From contig NZ_MWUE01000025.1 of the NCBI RefSeq assembly GCF_002077695.1, positions 62,001-126,000 on the forward strand: a stretch of DNA of 64,000 nt. The letters are read 5' to 3'. Numbering within the stretch: position 1 is the stretch's first letter; the number at the start of each line of letters is the position of its first letter. The notes under the pieces are model-generated. The model searched no databases. It had not been told where the DNA came from and saw only the letters and a list, made by a program, of their open reading frames with translations. This document shows, in pieces, positions 48,262-57,427 of the stretch. The DNA is from Pantoea latae (GTDB lineage: Bacteria; Pseudomonadota; Gammaproteobacteria; Enterobacterales; Enterobacteriaceae). The position numbers were made by a program, and so were the translations under genes.

Positions 48262-49665
48262 GTGGCGAAATACCAGCAACTGACGGATGAGATTCAGCAG
48301 CAGATTGAGGCGGGCATCTGGCCGCCGGGCACGAAGCTGCCGTCGCTGCGTCAGCAGGTGGCGCAGCATGGGCTGAGCCTGATGACGGTAATGCACGCCT
48401 ATGAGGTGCTGGAGAGCCAGGGCTGGATCGTCTCGCGGCCGCAGTCCGGCTACTATGTCGCGCCGCGCGCGCTGCAAACCGCGCCCGCGCAGGTGGCGCT
48501 CAGCGAGCAGGTGGATATCAACAACTTCGTCTTCGACGTGCTGCAGGCGATACGCGAACCGGCGATTGTGCCGTTCGGCTCCGCCTTTCCCGACCCCGAA
48601 CTTTTTCCGCAGCGCCAGCTGATGCGCTCTCTCTCTAACGTCTCCCACCAGCTGACGCCGCTCGACGCGCTCAACAACCTTCCGCCCGGCAACGCGGCGC
48701 TGCGGCAGATGCTGGCGCAGCGCTACGCGCGTCAGGGTATTACCCTGTCGCCGGATGAAATCGTGATTACCAACGGCGCGCTGGAAGCGCTCAACCTTAG
48801 CCTGCAGGCGCTGACCGAGCCCGGCGACTACGTGGTGATCGAGCAGCCAACCTTCTATGGCGCGCTGCAGGCGATCGAGCGCCTGAAGCTGAAAGCGCTG
48901 GCGGTGCCGAGCGACCCACAGCAGGGCATCGACATGCAGCAGCTGGAAGAGACGCTGCAGCGCTGGCCGGTGAAAGCGTGCTGGCTGATGACCACGCTGC
49001 AAAACCCGCTCGGCGTCACGCTGTCGCCCGCGCGCAAAGCGCAGCTGGTGGCGCTGCTGGCGCGCTATCAGGTGCCGCTGATCGAAGATGACGTCTACGC
49101 CGAACTCTGGAGCGGCGGCGAGCCGCCCCATCCGGCGAAATACTGGGATCGCAGCGGCGGCGTGCTGCACTGCGGCTCGTTTTCTAAATGTCTGGTGGCG
49201 GGGTTTCGCGTCGGCTGGGTCGCGGCGGGGGAGCACGCGCAGCGCATCCAGCGTCTGCAGCTGATGAGCACGCTCTCTACCAGCGCGCCGATGCAGCTGG
49301 CGCTGGCGGATTTTCTCGCCACGCGCCGCTACGACACCCATCTGAAAAAATTGCGCCAGACGCTGGCACGGCGCAAAGAGTGGGTGCGCCAGGCGCTCAG
49401 CCGCGCGCTGCCGGCGGAAGCCAGCGTAAGCGATTCGCCGGGCGGGTTCTTTTTGTGGGTAACGCTGCCGCGCGGCTATGACACCACGCGACTCTATCAG
49501 CAGGCCTTACAGCAGGGGATCAGCATCGCGCCGGGGCGGCTCTTTTCCGCAGGCGAGGAGTTTACCCACTGTTTTCGCGTCAACGCCGCCTGGCCGTGGG
49601 ACACGCGCGCCGAAGCGGCGATCGACACGCTGGGCGGCCTGATTGCCGACCAGCGCGGTCGTTAA
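48262..49665 (+). CDS. ydcR: YdcR, MocR-family GntR/aminotransferase regulator
   Basis: A 467-residue protein. An N-terminal GntR winged helix (YQQLTDEIQQQIEAGIWPPGTKLPSLRQQVAQHGLSLMTVMHAYEVLE, about 3-75) is joined to a fold-type I aminotransferase domain (about 110-460) with the PLP lysine in GSFSKCLVAGFRVGW. It matches E. coli YdcR in length and sequence. MocR proteins regulate vitamin B6 or amino-acid genes; the target of YdcR is unknown. The start is GTG with AAAGGAG upstream. Its stop overlaps the convergent ylaC by 4 bp. Confidence 0.92.
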   Translation: MAKYQQLTDEIQQQIEAGIWPPGTKLPSLRQQVAQHGLSLMTVMHAYEVLESQGWIVSRPQSGYYVAPRALQTAPAQVALSEQVDINNFVFDVLQAIREPAIVPFGSAFPDPELFPQRQLMRSLSNVSHQLTPLDALNNLPPGNAALRQMLAQRYARQGITLSPDEIVITNGALEALNLSLQALTEPGDYVVIEQPTFYGALQAIERLKLKALAVPSDPQQGIDMQQLEETLQRWPVKACWLMTTLQNPLGVTLSPARKAQLVALLARYQVPLIEDDVYAELWSGGEPPHPAKYWDRSGGVLHCGSFSKCLVAGFRVGWVAAGEHAQRIQRLQLMSTLSTSAPMQLALADFLATRRYDTHLKKLRQTLARRKEWVRQALSRALPAEASVSDSPGGFFLWVTLPRGYDTTRLYQQALQQGISIAPGRLFSAGEEFTHCFRVNAAWPWDTRAEAAIDTLGGLIADQRGR

Positions 49666-50144
49666 ATGCGCGCCGCCTGCTGGTGGCCCCAGGTCAGATA
49701 GTAGACGTCATAGAAATCCACCTCACCTTTCTGCTGCAGCAGGCGATGGATGCCGCTTTTCACCTGCTCCGGCGCATCCGGCAGATTCAGGATCTTCTTC
49801 ACCCCGCCTTCCGAAACCGGCTGCACGTAATACCACTCGCCGTTATAGCAGACGCGCAGATCCAGCGCGTCGATATCCTCGAAGCGATATTTCGGGTTGA
49901 TATCCAGCAGCATCAGAAAGCTCATCACCAGCACGAAAAGGGTGGCGAACCAGAAGGCGGGCCAGCCGAGCATCTCGGTGGAAAAGATCAGCGCCACGCA
50001 CAGCGCATAGCAGAGATACATAATCGCCCACAGCCCGGGATGGGTTTTCAGGAAGGAGAAGCTGAAACGTGGCCGGTTGTCGCGGCGCTCTTCGCGGTTC
50101 AGCGTGGCGATTTCGTCGATCAAGATTTGTTTAATGGCGTCCAT
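49662..50144 (-). CDS. ylaC: YlaC-family inner-membrane protein
   Basis: A 160-residue protein with two central TMs (GLWAIMYLCYALCVALIFS and FWFATLFVLVMSFLMLLDI), a cytoplasmic N-terminus and a soluble C-terminus. It matches E. coli YlaC, including DIDALDLRVCYNGEWY and KGEVDFYDVYYL. Function unknown. It is not in this place in E. coli. Confidence 0.85.
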   Translation of the reverse strand: MDAIKQILIDEIATLNREERRDNRPRFSFSFLKTHPGLWAIMYLCYALCVALIFSTEMLGWPAFWFATLFVLVMSFLMLLDINPKYRFEDIDALDLRVCYNGEWYYVQPVSEGGVKKILNLPDAPEQVKSGIHRLLQQKGEVDFYDVYYLTWGHQQAARI

Positions 50145-50273
50145 TGTTCACCTCACCGTCACTTTTCTGCTCAGTAAAACAGATAACAGTGAGGCAAAGG
50201 AGACACAGAAACGCGCAGAATAGTTATAACAGTTACTCAGCGCGCCGCCCCCGCGAAGAGACGGCGCCTGCGG

Positions 50274-51248
50274 TCAGCCGCGACCGTGCGGTTCATCCCA
50301 GTCAAACGCCGGGCCCAGCGAAATCACGCCGTTCGGGTTGATGGTTTTATGACTGACGTAGTAGTGATGGCGAATATGCGGCAGATTCACGGTGTCGGCG
50401 ATGCCCGGCATCTGATAGATATCGCGCAGGAAGCCGCTCAGATTCAGGTAGTCGCCGATACGGTGGCGGTCACATTTAAAATGCGTCACGTAGACCGGAT
50501 CGAAACGCACCAGCGTGGTCCAGAGGCGTAAATCCGCCTCGGTGAGCTGGTCGCCGGTGAGATAGCGATGCTGCCCCAGAATCTGCTCCAGCCGCGACAG
50601 CGAATGGAACAGCGCGGTCACCGACTCGTCATAGGCCGCCTGCGACGTGGCGAAGCCCGACTTGTAGACCCCGTTGTTGACCGTGTCGTAAATCCAGCCG
50701 TTCAGCTCGTCGATCTTCTCGCGCAGCGCAGGAGGATAGTAATCGCCGGCGCGTGCGCCAACGGCGTCGAAAGCGCTGTTGAACATGCGGATAATATCCG
50801 CCGACTCATTGCTGACGATGGTGTTCTGCTGCTTATCCCACAGCACCGGCACGGTCACGCGCCCGGTGTAGTGCGGATCGGCATGCAGATAGAGCTGGTA
50901 GAGAAATTCGTTCTGATAGAGCTTATCGCCGGTGGCGTCGGGAAAATCGTCGTCAAAGGTCCAGCCGTTTTCCAGCATTAACGGATGCACCACGGAGACG
51001 TCAATCATCGACTCCAGCCCTTTGAGCTGACGCATCAGCAGCGTGCGATGCGCCCAGGGGCAGGCGAGAGAAACATACAGATGATAGCGGTCGCGTTCGG
51101 CTTTAAAGCCTGCGCTGCCGGTCGGTCCGGCGCTGCCGTCCGCCGTCACCCAGTTGCGCCAGACCGCATCAGAGCGCTTAAAGCGTCCGCCGGTGGATTT
51201 GGTGTCGTACCAGGTGTCGTGCCAGACACCCTCGATCAGTTGGCCCAT
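50274..51248 (-). CDS. yqjG: YqjG, glutathionyl-hydroquinone reductase
   Basis: A 324-residue Xi-class glutathione transferase. The catalytic Cys63 lies in SLACPWAHR. The GSH-binding VPVLWDKQQNTIVSNESADIIRMF and the hydroquinone-site tyrosines of the C-terminal helical domain are present. It reduces glutathionyl-hydroquinones. In E. coli it sits in the same yqj cluster as yqjF. It follows yqjF with a hairpin between. Confidence 0.96.
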   Translation of the reverse strand: MGQLIEGVWHDTWYDTKSTGGRFKRSDAVWRNWVTADGSAGPTGSAGFKAERDRYHLYVSLACPWAHRTLLMRQLKGLESMIDVSVVHPLMLENGWTFDDDFPDATGDKLYQNEFLYQLYLHADPHYTGRVTVPVLWDKQQNTIVSNESADIIRMFNSAFDAVGARAGDYYPPALREKIDELNGWIYDTVNNGVYKSGFATSQAAYDESVTALFHSLSRLEQILGQHRYLTGDQLTEADLRLWTTLVRFDPVYVTHFKCDRHRIGDYLNLSGFLRDIYQMPGIADTVNLPHIRHHYYVSHKTINPNGVISLGPAFDWDEPHGRG

Positions 51249-51265
51249 ATCGCCTCCAATGCAAA

Positions 51266-51290
51266 CAGGGCGAGGAGTATCCTCGCCCTG
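51266..51290 (-). terminator. Hairpin between yqjF and yqjG
   Basis: CAGGGCGAGG-ATACT-CCTCGCCCTG followed by TTTG on the minus strand; a 10-bp stem with a weak T-run, so partial termination or attenuation is more likely than a full stop. Confidence 0.6.
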
Positions 51291-51323
51291 CTAAGTATAT
51301 GTGGCATTACGCCGAATGTGTGC

Positions 51324-51737
51324 TTAGCGCAGCGCTGCGGCCGGCTGTGCTTTTTTACGCAGCAGACGGTCAATGCTGTACGCGCCAGGACCGACCAGGC
51401 CCAGCACCAGGAAACCGCCAGCGATAGAGAGGTTTTTCATAAACATCAGCTGGTTAACGCCTTCCGCGAAGTTACTGTGGAACAGGAACGCCGTCAGGAT
51501 GGTGAAGGCGGCGGTAAACAGCGCGGTGAAACGGGTCAGGAAGCCGAACAGAATCGCCAGGCCGCCGCCGAACTCCAGCAGGATCACCAGCGGCAGCATG
51601 AAGCCGGGCACGCCCATCGCTTCCATATACTGCTGGGTGCCGGCGTAGCCGGTAATCTTGCCCCAGCCGGCCGTGATAAACAGAACAGGCATTAAAATAC
51701 GCGCCAGCAGCAGACCAGTATCTTCGAATTTTTTCAT
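51324..51737 (-). CDS. yqjF: YqjF, DoxX-family quinol-oxidase-like membrane protein
   Basis: A 137-residue DoxX protein with four TMs (LLLARILMPVLFITAGWGKI, FMLPLVILLEFGGGLAILFGF, FTALFTAAFTILTAFLFH, SIAGGFLVLGLVGPGAYS). E. coli yqjF is induced by nitroaromatic degradation products through YhaJ. I take the ATG at 51737 (KKFEDTG), with GGAG at normal spacing; the adjacent in-frame ATG at 51740 is too close to it. Confidence 0.94.
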   Translation of the reverse strand: MKKFEDTGLLLARILMPVLFITAGWGKITGYAGTQQYMEAMGVPGFMLPLVILLEFGGGLAILFGFLTRFTALFTAAFTILTAFLFHSNFAEGVNQLMFMKNLSIAGGFLVLGLVGPGAYSIDRLLRKKAQPAAALR

Positions 51738-51907
51738 CATTTACTCCAGACCAGGTTTCGGCAGGGCAATCGCGCCTGCGTTGGATAATTCCCAGCAAGA
51801 GGCGGTGTTGCCGTTTGCTGAGCTGATAGCTGGAGATGATAGTCGCGGCGGGGAAAGGTTGTAAGCGAGATATTCTGTGGGTCTTATTCAGGAAATCTGA
51901 TAAAGCG

Positions 51908-51930
51908 AAGCCGGCGATTTCGCACCGGCT
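51908..51930 (-). terminator. Probable terminator after yqjK
   Basis: On the minus strand AGCCGG...CCGGCT (loop GTGCGAAATCG) is followed by TCGCTTT. It separates yqjC-D-E-K from yqjF. Confidence 0.5.
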
Positions 51931-51945
51931 GAGATCAGAGAGAGA

Positions 51946-52233
51946 TTAACGCTGCGGCAGCGCCGATTTCAGCATGCGCCAGGTGCTCCAGACGCCGAAG
52001 CCGCGCTTCAGCAGACGCATGATTTTGTTGGGGCTGCGCACCGACCAGATGGCCAGCGCGCTGCTGCCGATAGCCAGATAACGGCGCATGCTGAGGAACG
52101 TCAGCCAGCCGCGATCGTACTGCGCCGTACTTTGCAGAAAATCACGGCGACCCGCGCTGAGATCCAGCCGCTGCTGCTGCACTTCGCTCAGCAGCTCATG
52201 AATGCGTGCTTCACGTTCCAGTTTGCTGCTCAT
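51946..52233 (-). CDS. yqjK: YqjK-family protein
   Basis: A 95-residue basic protein (SSKLEREARIHELLSEVQQQRLDLSAGRRDFLQSTAQYDRGW...) with one possible hydrophobic segment (YLAIGSSALAIWS). It matches the YqjK family. It overlaps yqjE by 4 bp (ATGA) and is last in yqjC-D-E-K. Function unknown. Confidence 0.9.
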   Translation of the reverse strand: MSSKLEREARIHELLSEVQQQRLDLSAGRRDFLQSTAQYDRGWLTFLSMRRYLAIGSSALAIWSVRSPNKIMRLLKRGFGVWSTWRMLKSALPQR

Positions 52234-52628
52234 GCGCGGTCATCCTCCAGCAGCTTGCGGTCTGTCTCCAGCTCTTTGCGGGTATGATGCAGCAGCGTGG
52301 ACTGACGCGATTTGCGCAGGCTCCACAGGCCGAAAATAATCGCCAGGAGAAACAGCACGCCGGTGGTAATGCCAATCGCCATCAGACGATACTGCGCGTC
52401 GACGGCCCAGATAATCAGCACCATCAGGCTCATCAGCCCGAACGCGGTGAACAACATGGTCAGGCCGACCATCAGCAGCAGCTGGATCAGATTAGCCTTT
52501 TCCGCTTCCAGCTCGACCACCGCCAGACGAACGCGGGTCTCGACCATGCTGACCAGCGTGGTGACGATGCGCTGACCAATGTTGATGACCCCTTTGCCGG
52601 GGCCGTGGCTCTGCTGTGAATCCGCCAT
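52230..52628 (-). CDS. yqjE: YqjE, phage-holin-superfamily membrane protein
   Basis: A 132-residue protein with two TMs (LLLMVGLTMLFTAFGLMSLMVLIIWAV and LMAIGITTGVLFLLAIIFGLWSL) and a C-terminal charged helix; DUF1469 (YqjE/ActI) family. It starts 2 bp after yqjD. In E. coli it belongs to an RpoS-controlled operon. Confidence 0.92.
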   Translation of the reverse strand: MADSQQSHGPGKGVINIGQRIVTTLVSMVETRVRLAVVELEAEKANLIQLLLMVGLTMLFTAFGLMSLMVLIIWAVDAQYRLMAIGITTGVLFLLAIIFGLWSLRKSRQSTLLHHTRKELETDRKLLEDDRA

Positions 52629-52630
52629 AA

Positions 52631-52936
52631 TTAACGCCGTGAAATCAGCATGCCGATCGCCACGCCAATTGCCGCACCGATGCCTACGCCATGCCAGGGG
52701 TTATCGCGCACGTAGCCGTCCGCTTTCTGCGCCGCTTCGCGCGTGGTTTGCGCCAGATATTCGCCGGAGTCACCCAGCTTCTCGCGTGAGCTGTCGAGTG
52801 CCACGCGCGCTTTCTGACGCAGCTTATCCAGCTCGCCTTTCGACTTGTCCGTGGTGCTGCTCAGCACTTCTTCCAGGGTGTCCGCCAGGTTTTTCAGTTC
52901 AGCACGCAAATTTTCTGATGAAGTGTCTTTAGACAT
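52631..52936 (-). CDS. yqjD: YqjD, ElaB-type membrane-anchored ribosome-binding protein
   Basis: A 101-residue DUF883 protein. A long amphipathic helix (LRAELKNLADTLEEVLSSTTDKSKGELDKLRQKARVAL) precedes a C-terminal membrane anchor (GVGIGAAIGVAIGMLISRR). E. coli YqjD binds ribosomes through its N-terminus and anchors them to the inner membrane in stationary phase, inhibiting growth. Confidence 0.95.
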   Translation of the reverse strand: MSKDTSSENLRAELKNLADTLEEVLSSTTDKSKGELDKLRQKARVALDSSREKLGDSGEYLAQTTREAAQKADGYVRDNPWHGVGIGAAIGVAIGMLISRR

Positions 52937-52972
52937 GTAATGTTCCTTTTAGCTTCAGTGATTAAGTCCGGA

Positions 52973-53347
52973 TTAATAGGGCTCCGCCTGTAACTTTTTC
53001 AGCTCCTGGCGTGCTTCTTCCACTTTACGTTCACGTTTGGCGATCTTCTCCTTGTCATCGCCCTCCTGACGTTCCTCTTTCAGTTCGCGCTCGCGTTCAG
53101 CGACTTTTTCCCGCTGCTCTTTGATGCGCGCCTGATGGGCCGTTTTCAGTTTGTCGTCGCTACAGTTGGCGCGCACTTCGGTTAACGCCCGCTCCAGTCC
53201 ATTGACGCGACGCTGATTGTTATGCTGTTTCGCCATCGCAATTTCATGCTGAATATCCTGCTCTTTTTGCTGACAGAGCGATTCCGCCGCCATCAGCGAA
53301 CCCGAGAGAGAAAACAGCGCGAGGCCAAGAAGTAATTGATGTTTCAT
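52973..53347 (-). CDS. yqjC: YqjC, DUF1090 periplasmic protein
   Basis: A 124-residue exported protein. The signal peptide ends near LMAA (residue 21); two Cys (SLCQQKE, ANCSDDK) follow, then a long highly charged coiled coil (REKVAERERELKEERQEGDDKEK). It matches DUF1090/YqjC. It is the first gene of yqjC-D-E-K. Function unknown. Confidence 0.92.
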   Translation of the reverse strand: MKHQLLLGLALFSLSGSLMAAESLCQQKEQDIQHEIAMAKQHNNQRRVNGLERALTEVRANCSDDKLKTAHQARIKEQREKVAERERELKEERQEGDDKEKIAKRERKVEEARQELKKLQAEPY

Positions 53348-53491
53348 CAGGCTTGTTACCTTCCTTTGTTACTGACCTGCCGTGACCAGACAGCGTCATG
53401 TCCTGGCGTGTCAGATGACTGAGCCGTCCCTAAAGCATAGACAGCGCCTGTAAAAAGTTCAAAAAAGACGAGGGGATACAGATTATTCCGT

Positions 53492-53515
53492 GCCGTCCCG
53501 CGCGGGGGGGACGGC
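53492..53515 (-). terminator. GC-rich hairpin after mzrA
   Basis: GCCGTCCC...GGGACGGC (8-bp stem) just downstream of the mzrA stop. There is no clear T-run. Confidence 0.4.
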
Positions 53516-53524
53516 AACGGCGCG

Positions 53525-53887
53525 TCAGGAGATATTCAGCGTGGCGGAAGCGGCAGAGGCGGAATCGAGATGACGGGCGACCACAAAGCCGTCCGGCAGC
53601 AGGCGGCGCAGCACTTTCTGCGCGGCGAGGCTCTGCTCTTCATTTTCAAAATGGATAATCAGCGCGTCGCCTGACGGCGTAATGCTTTTAATGCGGATGC
53701 CCTGCGCCGTCAGCTGCTGATAGAGATAAAAGCCGTCCGGCAGCGGTCCGCCGGCATGGGAGACGCGGATCTGCACCACGGTTTCATGGCGCAGCAGCGT
53801 CGGCGTCAGGCAGATCGCCAGCAGCAGCAGCGTGGCGATCGCCAGCCAGGGCAGCATGCGACGGGGAACGGGGCCATAAATTTTCAT
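53525..53887 (-). CDS. mzrA: MzrA, EnvZ/OmpR modulator
   Basis: A 120-residue inner-membrane protein with one N-terminal TM ([22 protein letters not shown]) and a periplasmic domain ([43 protein letters not shown]). MzrA contacts EnvZ and links the CpxA/CpxR envelope response to EnvZ/OmpR. The ATG at 53887, after GGGGGAG, overlaps the yqjA stop (ATGA). Confidence 0.94.
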   Translation of the reverse strand: MKIYGPVPRRMLPWLAIATLLLLAICLTPTLLRHETVVQIRVSHAGGPLPDGFYLYQQLTAQGIRIKSITPSGDALIIHFENEEQSLAAQKVLRRLLPDGFVVARHLDSASAASATLNIS

Positions 53888-54561
53888 AACTCCCCCTTGC
53901 CGTGCCGGTTCGCCTGGCGTTTGCGCCACAGCACCAGCAGCGAGCCGGCGAGGCCGATAACCAGCAGCACCAGCGGCAGCAGCATCAGACAGAACATCAG
54001 TTCGTCTTCATAGCGGCGGAAGAGGGGCGTTTTGCCCAGCGCGAAGCCGAGAACGGTCAGGATCAGCACCCAGAGCAGCGCGCTGACCCAGTTGAAAAAC
54101 TGGAAGCGGGCGTTATTCAGGCCGGAGAGGCCGGCAATGGTCGGCAGCAGGGTGCGCACAAAGGCGATAAAGCGGCCGATCAGCAGCGCCGACAGCCCGT
54201 GGCGGTGAAACAGGCTGTGCGCGCGGGCGTGATACTGCGCCGGCAGGTGCGAAAGCCACTTCTGTACCGTCGGCGTATTGCCGAGCCAGCGGCCCTGAAT
54301 ATAGCTGACCCAGCAGCCGAGGCTAGCGCCGGTGGTCAGCACCAGAACGGTGAGCGGAAAGCTCATGGTGCCTTTGGCGATCAGCACGCCCACCAGAATC
54401 AGCAGGCTGTCGCCGGGCAAAAATGCGGCGGGGAGCAGGCCATTTTCCAGAAACAGGATCATGAACAACACGCCGTAAATGGCCCATACCAGCGTCGGAT
54501 CGGAGAGAGTCTCGTAGTCCTGTTGCCACAACGCCTGCAGCAACGCATGCAAAATATCCAT
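53884..54561 (-). CDS. yqjA: YqjA, DedA-family membrane transporter
   Basis: A 225-residue DedA/SNARE-associated protein. It has the family motifs [41 protein letters not shown] and [20 protein letters not shown]. It shares redundant function with YghB in membrane potential, pH homeostasis and drug resistance; DedA proteins are linked to polyprenyl- or phospholipid recycling. The ATG at 54561 has AGGAA upstream. It forms an operon with mzrA, as in E. coli. Confidence 0.96.
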   Translation of the reverse strand: MDILHALLQALWQQDYETLSDPTLVWAIYGVLFMILFLENGLLPAAFLPGDSLLILVGVLIAKGTMSFPLTVLVLTTGASLGCWVSYIQGRWLGNTPTVQKWLSHLPAQYHARAHSLFHRHGLSALLIGRFIAFVRTLLPTIAGLSGLNNARFQFFNWVSALLWVLILTVLGFALGKTPLFRRYEDELMFCLMLLPLVLLVIGLAGSLLVLWRKRQANRHGKGEL

Positions 54562-54883
54562 CAATCATTCCTGAACATCATTGTTTAACGCGTCTCAAAG
54601 GACATAAGCGCAGACCGGCGGTTGGTTATCTGTTTTAGGAGCACAGCCTGAGCAGGATTTTCCGGATCCTTCCAGAATTGATTGTTAAATCAGCAACTTT
54701 TTAAACCCTGTCGCAAAGGGTAAGAAAGGGTCGATAACTGTAACAAAAATCACAGGTCTGAGACAGGGGAATGTGCCCGCCGCACAGGAGTTTTACCTTT
54801 TGACACGGTCCGTCAAAAGGAGTTTTACACGACCTGACACTATTCCAGATTAACTGACTTTGTTGCGCAAAAACGCAGCGGAA
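54562..54883. other. Intergenic region between yqjA and exuR
   Basis: About 320 bp without a gene, AT-richer than its surroundings. It should hold the yqjA promoter on the minus strand. At 54787-54828 a 23-bp hairpin is flanked by direct repeats of GGAGTTTTAC. No CpxR box with the GTAAA-N5-GTAAA spacing was found. Confidence 0.5.
54787..54828. repeat. Hairpin flanked by GGAGTTTTAC direct repeats
   Basis: GGAGTTTTAC (54787-54796), the hairpin CTTTTGAC-ACGGTCC-GTCAAAAG (54797-54819), then GGAGTTTTAC (54819-54828). It lies 55 bp past the exuR stop. Confidence 0.7.
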
Positions 54884-55657
54884 TCAGGGCAGATTGCTGG
54901 AGCCTTCCGGCAGGATGACGGGGTTTTCAGCAAACATGTACCGATCCACGTTAAATTCGAAGTCGTCGGCGGTCGCGTTGAACAGCATCTGCTTAGTATT
55001 TTCCAGATGTTGCCACATCGCCAGTTTGCAGGCGGCAGGATCTTTGCGCATCAGCGCTTTGAGGATCTGATCGTGGTCGTCGCACCAGCTAAGAATGCTG
55101 CGCTGGTCGATATGCTCATGGAGTTTGAGCCAGTAGGGGTTGTGCAGACGGTGCAGCCACATTTTTTCGACGATGGCCGCCAGCGCGCTGTTTTGCGTGG
55201 ACTGCGCAATACGCACGTGGAACTGCATGTCCCACTGTGAATCGCGGAAGTGATCTTCCTGACGCGCTTTCTCCTGAATCGCCATCAGCTCGATAATATC
55301 CTGCCGCGTTACCTGGGTTGCGGCGAATTCAGCAACGTTGCTTTCAATCAGCTGGCGCGCCTGCAGCAGTTCGAAGGGGCCGAAGCTGGCGAATTCGAGC
55401 TGGCTTGAGGTGGTGACGCGGTTTTGCTGCTGGCTGGCGATAACGTGAATGCCGGAACCTTTGCGCACCTCAACATAGCCTTCCACTTCCAGCATAATGA
55501 TCGCCTCGCGCACCACCGTGCGGCTGACGTTCATCTCTTCCGCAATCAGCCGTTCGGCGGGTAGTTTGTCGCCCACTGGATAAGCGCCTGATTCAATAAG
55601 GCTTTTTAGAACGCTGGCAAGCTGCTGATAAAGTCGGCGAGGTTCGGTCAGTTCCAT
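54884..55657 (-). CDS. exuR: ExuR, GntR-family repressor of hexuronate genes
   Basis: A 257-residue FadR-type GntR regulator. The winged helix (about 8-75: [66 protein letters not shown]) precedes an FCD effector domain with metal-binding His residues (FHVRIA, WQHLENT). ExuR represses exuT, uxaCA and uxaB and is released by galacturonate or tagaturonate. The ATG at 55657 matches E. coli; 47 extra open codons upstream are unsupported. An ExuR-like site lies about 20-40 bp upstream, suggesting autoregulation. Confidence 0.96.
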   Translation of the reverse strand: MELTEPRRLYQQLASVLKSLIESGAYPVGDKLPAERLIAEEMNVSRTVVREAIIMLEVEGYVEVRKGSGIHVIASQQQNRVTTSSQLEFASFGPFELLQARQLIESNVAEFAATQVTRQDIIELMAIQEKARQEDHFRDSQWDMQFHVRIAQSTQNSALAAIVEKMWLHRLHNPYWLKLHEHIDQRSILSWCDDHDQILKALMRKDPAACKLAMWQHLENTKQMLFNATADDFEFNVDRYMFAENPVILPEGSSNLP

Positions 55658-55677
55658 AGCGCATTCCCGTGTCGCAA

Positions 55678-55698
55678 ATAAAGTTGTTATACCACTCT
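55678..55698 (-). promoter_or_regulatory. ExuR/UxuR-like operator upstream of exuR
   Basis: On the minus strand TGGTATAACAACTTTATT. It shares TGGTAT and AACTTT with the site before uxaC and ACAACTTTA with the site before exuT. Confidence 0.6.
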
Positions 55699-55804
55699 GC
55701 GGGCGTGAAAGAAAATGTCCCGCGCCATCATGGTGCGGGACATGTCGTTTTTCAGTCAGGCTGCCGCGCGCCGCAAGGGCGCGGGCAATAAAAGGCACGT
55801 TGCC

Positions 55805-57109
55805 TCAACCGCGCACCGCCGCGGCCTGCGGCACCGCCACCTCTTTTTCCAGCTCGGAGACGGGCTTATTGCGCAAGACCGTCCAGATCACCACCGCGCC
55901 CAGCAGGTCGAACACCGCCAGCGCGGCGAACAGCGGGCTGAAGCCCAGGGTATCGGCCAGCGCCCCGACCACCAGCGCGAACATGGTGCTGGCGGTCCAC
56001 GCCGCCATGCCGGTCAGGCCGTTGGCAGTGGCGACTTCGTTACGGCCAAAGACGTCGGAAGAGAGGGTGATCAGCGCGCCGGAGAGCGCCTGATGGGCGA
56101 AGCCGCCGACGCAGAGCAGGCCGATAGCGACATAAGGACTGGTGAACAGGCCGATGGTGCCGGGGCCAATCATCAGCACCGCGCCCATGGTGACCACCAG
56201 TTTGCGCGACACGATCAGATTGACGCCGAACCAGCGCTGGAACAGCGGCGGCAGGTAGCCGCCGAGGATGCAGCCGAGGTCGGCGAACAGCATCGGCATC
56301 CAGGCAAACAGCGCGATCTCTTTCAGGTTAAAGCCATAAACCTTGAACATAAACAGCGGGATCCAGGCGTTAAAGGTGCCCCAGGCCGGTTCCGCCAGAA
56401 AGCGCGGCAGCGCGATGCCCCAGAACTGGCGGTTGCGCAGGATCTGACGCGCCGACATTTTTTTGGTGTTGCCGGTCTGATGCTGCGCTTCCTGACCGGA
56501 AATAATGTACTGACGCTCTTCCTCGCTGAGTTTGGTTTGCTGCTTCGGATGCTTATAGAAGATGAGCCAGCAGATCGCCCAGACCAGGCTCAGCACGCCG
56601 GTGATGATAAACGCCATCTGCCAGCTGTGCGCCACGATCGCCCACACCACCAGCGGCGGCGCCAGCATGGCGCCGATAGAGGAGCCGACGTTGAAGTAGC
56701 CGACGGCAACCGAGCGCTCTTTCGCCGGGAACCATTCGCTGCTCGCTTTCAGGCCCGCGGGGATCATCGCCGCTTCCGCCGCGCCCACCGCGCCGCGCGC
56801 CAGCGCAAAGCCGCCCCAGCTGCCCGCCATCGCCGTCGCGGCGCAGAAAATCGCCCACAGCACGGCGAACACGGCATAGCCGACTTTGGTGCCGAGCAGG
56901 TCGAGCACGTAGCCCGCCACCGGCTGCATCACGGTATAACAGGCGGAGTAGGCCGCCACGATGTAGGAGTACTGTTGGGTGGTGATATGCAAATCGGTTT
57001 GTAGCGTCGGCGCGGCGACGGCAATGGTATTGCGGGTGAGATAACCCAGCACGGTGCCCAGCGTCACCAGCCCGATCATATACCAGCGTAGCCCTTTAAT
57101 CTTACGCAT
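55805..57109 (-). CDS. exuT: ExuT, hexuronate transporter (MFS)
   Basis: A 434-residue, 12-TM major facilitator of the anion:cation symporter family, very close to E. coli ExuT (RKIKGLRWYMIGLVTLGTVLGYLTRNTIAVAAPTLQ ... GGFALARGAVGAAEAAMIPAGLKASSEWFPAKERSVAVGYFN). It imports galacturonate and glucuronate. Of the adjacent ATGs at 57112 and 57109 I take the second, which has better spacing from GAGG and matches E. coli. It is divergent from uxaC across a regulatory region. Confidence 0.96.
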   Translation of the reverse strand: MRKIKGLRWYMIGLVTLGTVLGYLTRNTIAVAAPTLQTDLHITTQQYSYIVAAYSACYTVMQPVAGYVLDLLGTKVGYAVFAVLWAIFCAATAMAGSWGGFALARGAVGAAEAAMIPAGLKASSEWFPAKERSVAVGYFNVGSSIGAMLAPPLVVWAIVAHSWQMAFIITGVLSLVWAICWLIFYKHPKQQTKLSEEERQYIISGQEAQHQTGNTKKMSARQILRNRQFWGIALPRFLAEPAWGTFNAWIPLFMFKVYGFNLKEIALFAWMPMLFADLGCILGGYLPPLFQRWFGVNLIVSRKLVVTMGAVLMIGPGTIGLFTSPYVAIGLLCVGGFAHQALSGALITLSSDVFGRNEVATANGLTGMAAWTASTMFALVVGALADTLGFSPLFAALAVFDLLGAVVIWTVLRNKPVSELEKEVAVPQAAAVRG

Positions 57110-57248
57110 CATTTACCTCTTCCAGTGTTCTGTCTGCGGTCTTGCCGCTGTTGTTATCTGGAGCGGGACACCCGTGATCCGACTCGTTCACGCCCGCAGG
57201 CCGCGCAAAAGCGACCTCTGTTTAACTTGCCATTACGGAGCGAGAGCG

Positions 57249-57270
57249 TAACTTGTTATACAACTTTAAA
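57249..57270. promoter_or_regulatory. ExuR-like operator near exuT
   Basis: TTGTTATACAACTTTAAA with the dyad TTGT-TAT-ACAA. Confidence 0.55.
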
Positions 57271-57271
57271 A

Positions 57272-57287
57272 GTTGAGAGCCATCACA
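57272..57287. promoter_or_regulatory. Candidate CRP site near exuT
   Basis: GTTGA-GAGCCA-TCACA: one perfect and one degenerate half at the right spacing. Confidence 0.4.
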
Positions 57288-57394
57288 AAAGCCCCCTTTG
57301 CAATGTGGGATACTTTAAATCTGCGTCAGGACAGCCATTTAGCACGCTGCAGAGAGCAAAAACGTCCATGAGACCAGGGGATTGCTGCGAGAAA

Positions 57395-57410
57395 TGTGAG
57401 CGGGATCTCA
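57395..57410. promoter_or_regulatory. Candidate CRP site near uxaC
   Basis: TGTGA-GCGGGA-TCTCA, 9 of 10 consensus bases, about 90 bp before the uxaC start. Confidence 0.55.
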
Positions 57411-57427
57411 AAGAATTCTGCAGTCGG

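Noticed and set aside
54562..54883. CpxR box for yqjA-mzrA
   Set aside because: Two GTAAAA motifs occur on the minus strand but 27 bp apart instead of the 5-bp spacing; they belong to the direct repeat around the hairpin.
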